A stretch of DNA of 64,000 bases from Daphnia pulex (taxonomy: Eukaryota > Arthropoda > Branchiopoda > Diplostraca > Daphniidae), in the NCBI RefSeq assembly GCF_021134715.1, contig NC_060018.1, forward strand, positions 3,923,501 to 3,987,500, written 5' to 3'. The notes beneath the pieces were generated by a model. That model searched no databases, was not told the origin of the DNA, and was given only the letters and a program-made list of their open reading frames with translations. Of this stretch, positions 60,194 through 64,000 are shown in pieces. The position numbers and the translations under genes were made by a program. Each line of letters begins with the position of its first letter. The stretch's first letter is position 1.

Positions 60194-63123
60194 CATTTGG
60201 CTAGAGTAGGGAGGGAAAGAGGGCGGATGCGCGCATGTCTGTACATTTTCATCTTGAAAAAGAGGGAAGCGATAGCGTATATAGCTACAATATATGTTTA
60301 GAATACAATCAAAATTGATGAAATTAGGTTGAGTTCATCTCAATGGATTGCATTAGCAAAGCGAAATGCTGTGCAGTATGGAATAATAATCAAAGCGATC
60401 GGGATCGATGGTTCCATTGTACATAAAAAGAAGCTTTCAGCTCGAAGCGATTGGACGGCGAAAGTCATTAATTCAACGGCTTTTTGGATGGCGATGCGAT
60501 CTTGAGTGCACCTTGATGGCTAAACAAACAGGAGAGTATCGAGAATGAGAGAGTAGCAACGGATGTGCCATCTATCAAGCTGCCGGAATCCTTATTCAAC
60601 CAGACGCTGTCCCTTGTTTAGTAGGTTTTATATTCTTTTTTTTCTTCTATCTTGTAAAAGAAGAGACAAGTGTGCAATCTCGTAACGAAAGCTCAAATGA
60701 AATTCAGTGCGTAGGATGGAGCTGCGGTTTCCAACTCCAATGGCTGTCACATTTGAGCGTGCATGCTGCTGCGTGATCAACCCTCTTGGCCGTGACAACC
60801 GTCTAATTGCTATTCTTAGCCATCTTTTATTCTCCTCTGTCGTCATTCGCGCAGACGAAGATCTGGATTGAAAATAATTGGCTATATCAACGTTCCAACA
60901 TGAAAATAATCCTAGTCGAGTGAGCAACTATTCCAATAAAAGACACTGATTGTCCCGTACAAAAGATGTGTAACGAGCAACTCTTGTGATCCGTACCAAC
61001 GAGTCTATTCTTCTGGAAACGATTCTTCGCCTTTGATTCGTTCTTGGCATCGTCTCGCATCGATTTGCTGTGACACTTGTTTGCGATGGTGGCTGAAGAC
61101 GACGGTTATAACTATCGGAATAGTGAAATATTCTCCTAGAACTTTTTTTTTATCTGAATGTTAAACACGAGCAGCAGGTAGCCATTAACTTTAATTTATT
61201 TGAAGAATGTTGGAATATTAATTGACATATTTCCTTTAGATTCAACATGACTAACTGTTTGATGCCAAAGTTAGTTGGAACTCAACTCACTGTGCGTACT
61301 CTAAAAATACAGATAACTGGTGCTGTTGCCTTTCAGCCACCGGCAGGAAAATGATTCTTTTCTTCAGAAAATTGCAAGTTTAATTTTTTGTCTTGACCCC
61401 CAACACTTTCTGTTAATATTATAGATTTTTATGTTGAAAGAGTTACAAAGTTTGAAAAGCTAACTAAAAACTTTGTGTATTTGTGTCATAAGGAAAGCTG
61501 CTGGAGTAATCTGGTGGTCATGCTCATTTGATTCATTTCGTGCCAGCTAGTGAAAGCCGAAAGGCATGTCGAATTCAATTGAGCTGCTGCGTGCTGTCTC
61601 GAAGGAAGCAATCCAGCCGTTGCGTTCAGTCATTTGGAACAGGAATCTAATGGCACTGTCAATAGGTGGCTGTGAATAAGTGGCTGTATGATGTCCACCA
61701 GGTAGCGCGAGTGTCTTCAGGGACGCTTAGCGGCCATTTTGATCCAAGACGCAGCAGAAGTGGGTTGTTGGTTGTGACGTTTCTCACGATGAAAATTAAA
61801 AGGTATTTTCCGTATTTATTGTTAAATTTCCTATTGTTATTGAATGTAAAATGTTGATGTGAAAATTTACAGGTGATTTAGCATGTAGAAACCAATTTGC
61901 CAAATCATTCAACTCAGACTTGGGAAGTGCCTGTACATTTCCGAAATGGCGTGCCTCGTGTGTCTCGCTGCCTGTTCTTTAGCTTACGTCTCACCCCATT
62001 CAACAGTAAAAAGTAATTATTTTGATCAAATGTCTTGCAAAAGTACTACAGATTTAGTTTATTATAGAAGCTTTGAATCGGATATCAAAGTTTTTCTGTT
62101 GGACTGCGTAGTTTTCTGTCACTCTTTGTATTCTTTTGTTATAATGTGTACACAGTTGTGTTTCTCGAAAATAATTTTCTTTTCTTAAACAGGTAAAACA
62201 AATGCTGGTGGTTACCTTGTTGCAGCCAAATGGTGAAAGGTGTGACAAAGACAGATTGAACCCTTGTATGCTGAATGCGATTGCAGTGTAATCCAGAAGT
62301 TGCTGTGCTGTTGTAGCTGAGCTGTTCCATCTGGGTTCCTGACTTCAAAAATTTTGTGTTGTCGTTTTCATCCATGCCATACGAAATTGCTCTGCCAGTG
62401 ATATTTTGTGTTGCTGCGTTAAAAGTTTGATCTGTTGTCTTGAGTTTTCATTCAATCATGCAGTATACGACTGAGGCAACCTGATCAATGTCAGGTTTGA
62501 AACAGTCGAGAACTGCTAGATAAAACAAGCTTTCTGCACCAAACAAATAATAACTTGCATATAACTTGCATCATGTTATTATCGCGGTAGAGAAAGCGAC
62601 AGGCCCCCCCCCCCTGGGGGCCACAGGATAAATAAATGTATGTGATCATTATGAAAATAAATTTTTTATGCAATAAAAATTCGTATCAAATTTTTTAGCA
62701 AAATTTTTAAAAAACTTTGTAAGGGGGGATTTTTTTAAATTTTTTTTCAAAAACAAAAGTCTGGACTTAGCAGAAAATAATGCAGCATGGTCTTTGAATA
62801 TTTTGGTCTTTGAATTTTAATGATAGAAAAAAATATTTTGAAATGTAAAACAGGGTTTGAATTTTCATTGTTGTATTTTGCAAGATCATTATTTGTAAGT
62901 TTACATAGCACTCAAAAATATTTTCTCACATCATGCAACGATCAGCAGGAGGAAAGGTACTTAAGAGAAAATAGACATGCAATTGTGATTTATGAATCAA
63001 TCTTGTATTTCAACAATCTTTCAACACATCCAAAAAATACTTTAGAACTTCGGTATATAGCTCGGAGTAGCGTAAATAGTGGTGACAAGGTGGAGAGAAT
63101 TGCTGATGTAATACATATGAACC
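60194..63123. other. Large region without a supported protein-coding gene
   Basis: About 2.9 kb. The left part is upstream of Ddc and may hold its enhancers. Between 61500 and 62400 several splice-like sites occur (AAAAG|GTATTT near 61801, TTTACAG near 61872, TTAAACAG near 62193) without a convincing ORF, so a non-coding transcript is possible. A C-run hairpin (GGCCCCC...GGGGGCC) lies at about 62603-62623. The open frame 61946-62188 has a Cys-rich start but no domain. Confidence 0.4.
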
Positions 63124-63972
63124 TCAGTTTGGTAGTAGTTTGGAGGAGTAATACTTAAATTCCTCGATGTAGTAAGCTAGGCAGCGTACGTAGTTGTGTA
63201 TGGACGCCTTCTTCGGTGTAGTACTTGGGGTCTGCGGTGTTGTAGCTAGGTGTAGCGTAGGTCGTGGTGTAGTAGACTGGAGCATCAGTGTAGTATCTGT
63301 TCGACGCAGCACGAAAGAGCAGCTTTGGTGTAGCAAGTCGGGACTGCGTAATACTTGGCCGCCTCAGTTGTGGTTGTGTAGATCGGGGCAGAGTAGTACT
63401 TTGTCGCTTCAGTGTAGTATTCGACCGTCTTGATGGAGACATCAGCGGGAGCCTCGGTATAGCAGCTGGGAACAGAATAGTATTTAGGAAAATCGGTGCA
63501 ATAAGTATCTGAGAACAGAGTAATACCTAGAAGCCTCGGTGTAGTAGGATAGGCAGTATACGTAGTCATGTGGTGTCATCCGTCGCCTAGATGGTGTAGT
63601 AACTCAGGGCAGAGTAATACTTCAGGGCATCAGTGTAGTGGCTCGGGGCAGCGTAAGTTGTGGTATAAAACTCCCGTGGTTTGGTGGTGTAGTACTTGAA
63701 GACATCGGTGCATGAACTGGTCGTTGCGTAAGTTGAGTAGGAAGGCGGCGGCGTTGCGGTTTGGTTTCCGCCATACCAAGGAGACATCGCTACACCAGCA
63801 GTCGACCCAGCCATCAACGATAGCTACAACACCCAACAGGAGCACGACGCCATAGTTGACTAGACAGTAAATAAATTGAAACATTAAAATTAAATATTAA
63901 CAGGCATATTAAAAAATAGAAAAAAATATAATTGATACAAAACTCAATGTAAAAATAAGAATATTTACCCAT
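63124..63972 (-). pseudogene. Broken Tyr/Thr-rich tandem-repeat secreted protein gene
   Basis: Host structural-type gene that no longer reads in one frame. A two-base-plus start exon (ATG at 63972, then a GTAAAT donor at 63968) joins in phase to 63859, giving the signal-peptide-like MVNYGVVLLLGVVAIV. Immediately after, the Tyr-rich repeat continues in another frame (63587-63817: SYSTYATTSSCTDVFKYYTT, FYTTTYAAPSHYTDALKYYS) and hits a stop. Further repeat units (PKYYSVPSCYTEAP, EYYTEATKYYSAPIYTTTTE, RYYTDAPVYYTTTYATPSYN, AYYIEEFKYYSS) lie in shifting frames down to 63124. The units YYT/KYYS with TEA/TDA spacers recur about every 12-16 residues. At least three frame changes are needed to connect them. 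It could be a decayed gene, a copy with sequencing errors or a gene with unrecognised small introns. I favour decay. The upstream part may continue outside the window. Confidence 0.55.
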
Positions 63973-64000
63973 AATTGCGAATCGGTTACGAGGAAAGCAG

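Overview
The window looks like a stretch of compact arthropod nuclear genome, most probably a crustacean of the Daphnia type. This is inferred from very short introns (often 60-80 bases), dense genes on both strands, protein matches recalled from pancrustacean families, and a chitin-degrading hexosaminidase next to ordinary animal housekeeping genes. No complete mobile element, virus-derived element, CRISPR array or tRNA gene was recognised. Exon boundaries were placed by hand from GT/AG signals, reading phase and remembered family alignments.

Layout, left to right. The 3' part of FTCD (+, to 1972) converges on SMYD4 (-, 2126-5389). After a non-coding stretch come one unrecognised small ORF (-, 7092-7676), a fatty-acid amide hydrolase (-, 8443-11185) and, divergent from it, ribosomal protein RpL5 (+, 11630-12887). 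Then follow a DHRSX-like dehydrogenase (-, 13023-14355), a TRPA ankyrin channel (-, 14968-18330), hydroxypyruvate isomerase (+, 19872-21031), a secreted beta-N-acetylhexosaminidase (-, 21463-23946), an FKBP2-like prolyl isomerase (-, 24500-25046), adenosylhomocysteinase (-, 25377-27139), V-ATPase subunit d (+, 28307-29675) and THG1 (-, 29929-30883).

The right half holds a putative transcription factor with a pogo/CENP-B type DNA-binding domain (+, 32819-35719), an uncharacterised Gln/His-rich protein with a CtBP-like motif (+, 36302-37492), CDKAL1 (+, 38459-40650), an 11-finger C2H2 protein (+, 42242-44221), DGAT1 (+, 45265-47563), Uev1A (+, 48009-48922), a NIMA-related kinase (-, 49914-51431), an SLC10 transporter (+, 53506-55274), aromatic amino acid decarboxylase (-, 57646-60052) and, at the right edge, a broken Tyr/Thr-rich repeat gene (-).

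The most interesting object is at 56123-57013. Three paralogous RNA-like repeats of about 122-125 bases each sit alone in one of three consecutive, almost equally long introns (219, 215 and 216 bases) of a gene with no evident coding exons. Each folds on paper into two hairpins joined by an A-rich hinge, and substitutions between copies preserve pairing. This is the architecture of an H/ACA snoRNA host gene. The neighbours do not form a single pathway; this is a normal mixed eukaryotic neighbourhood with several convergent and divergent pairs.
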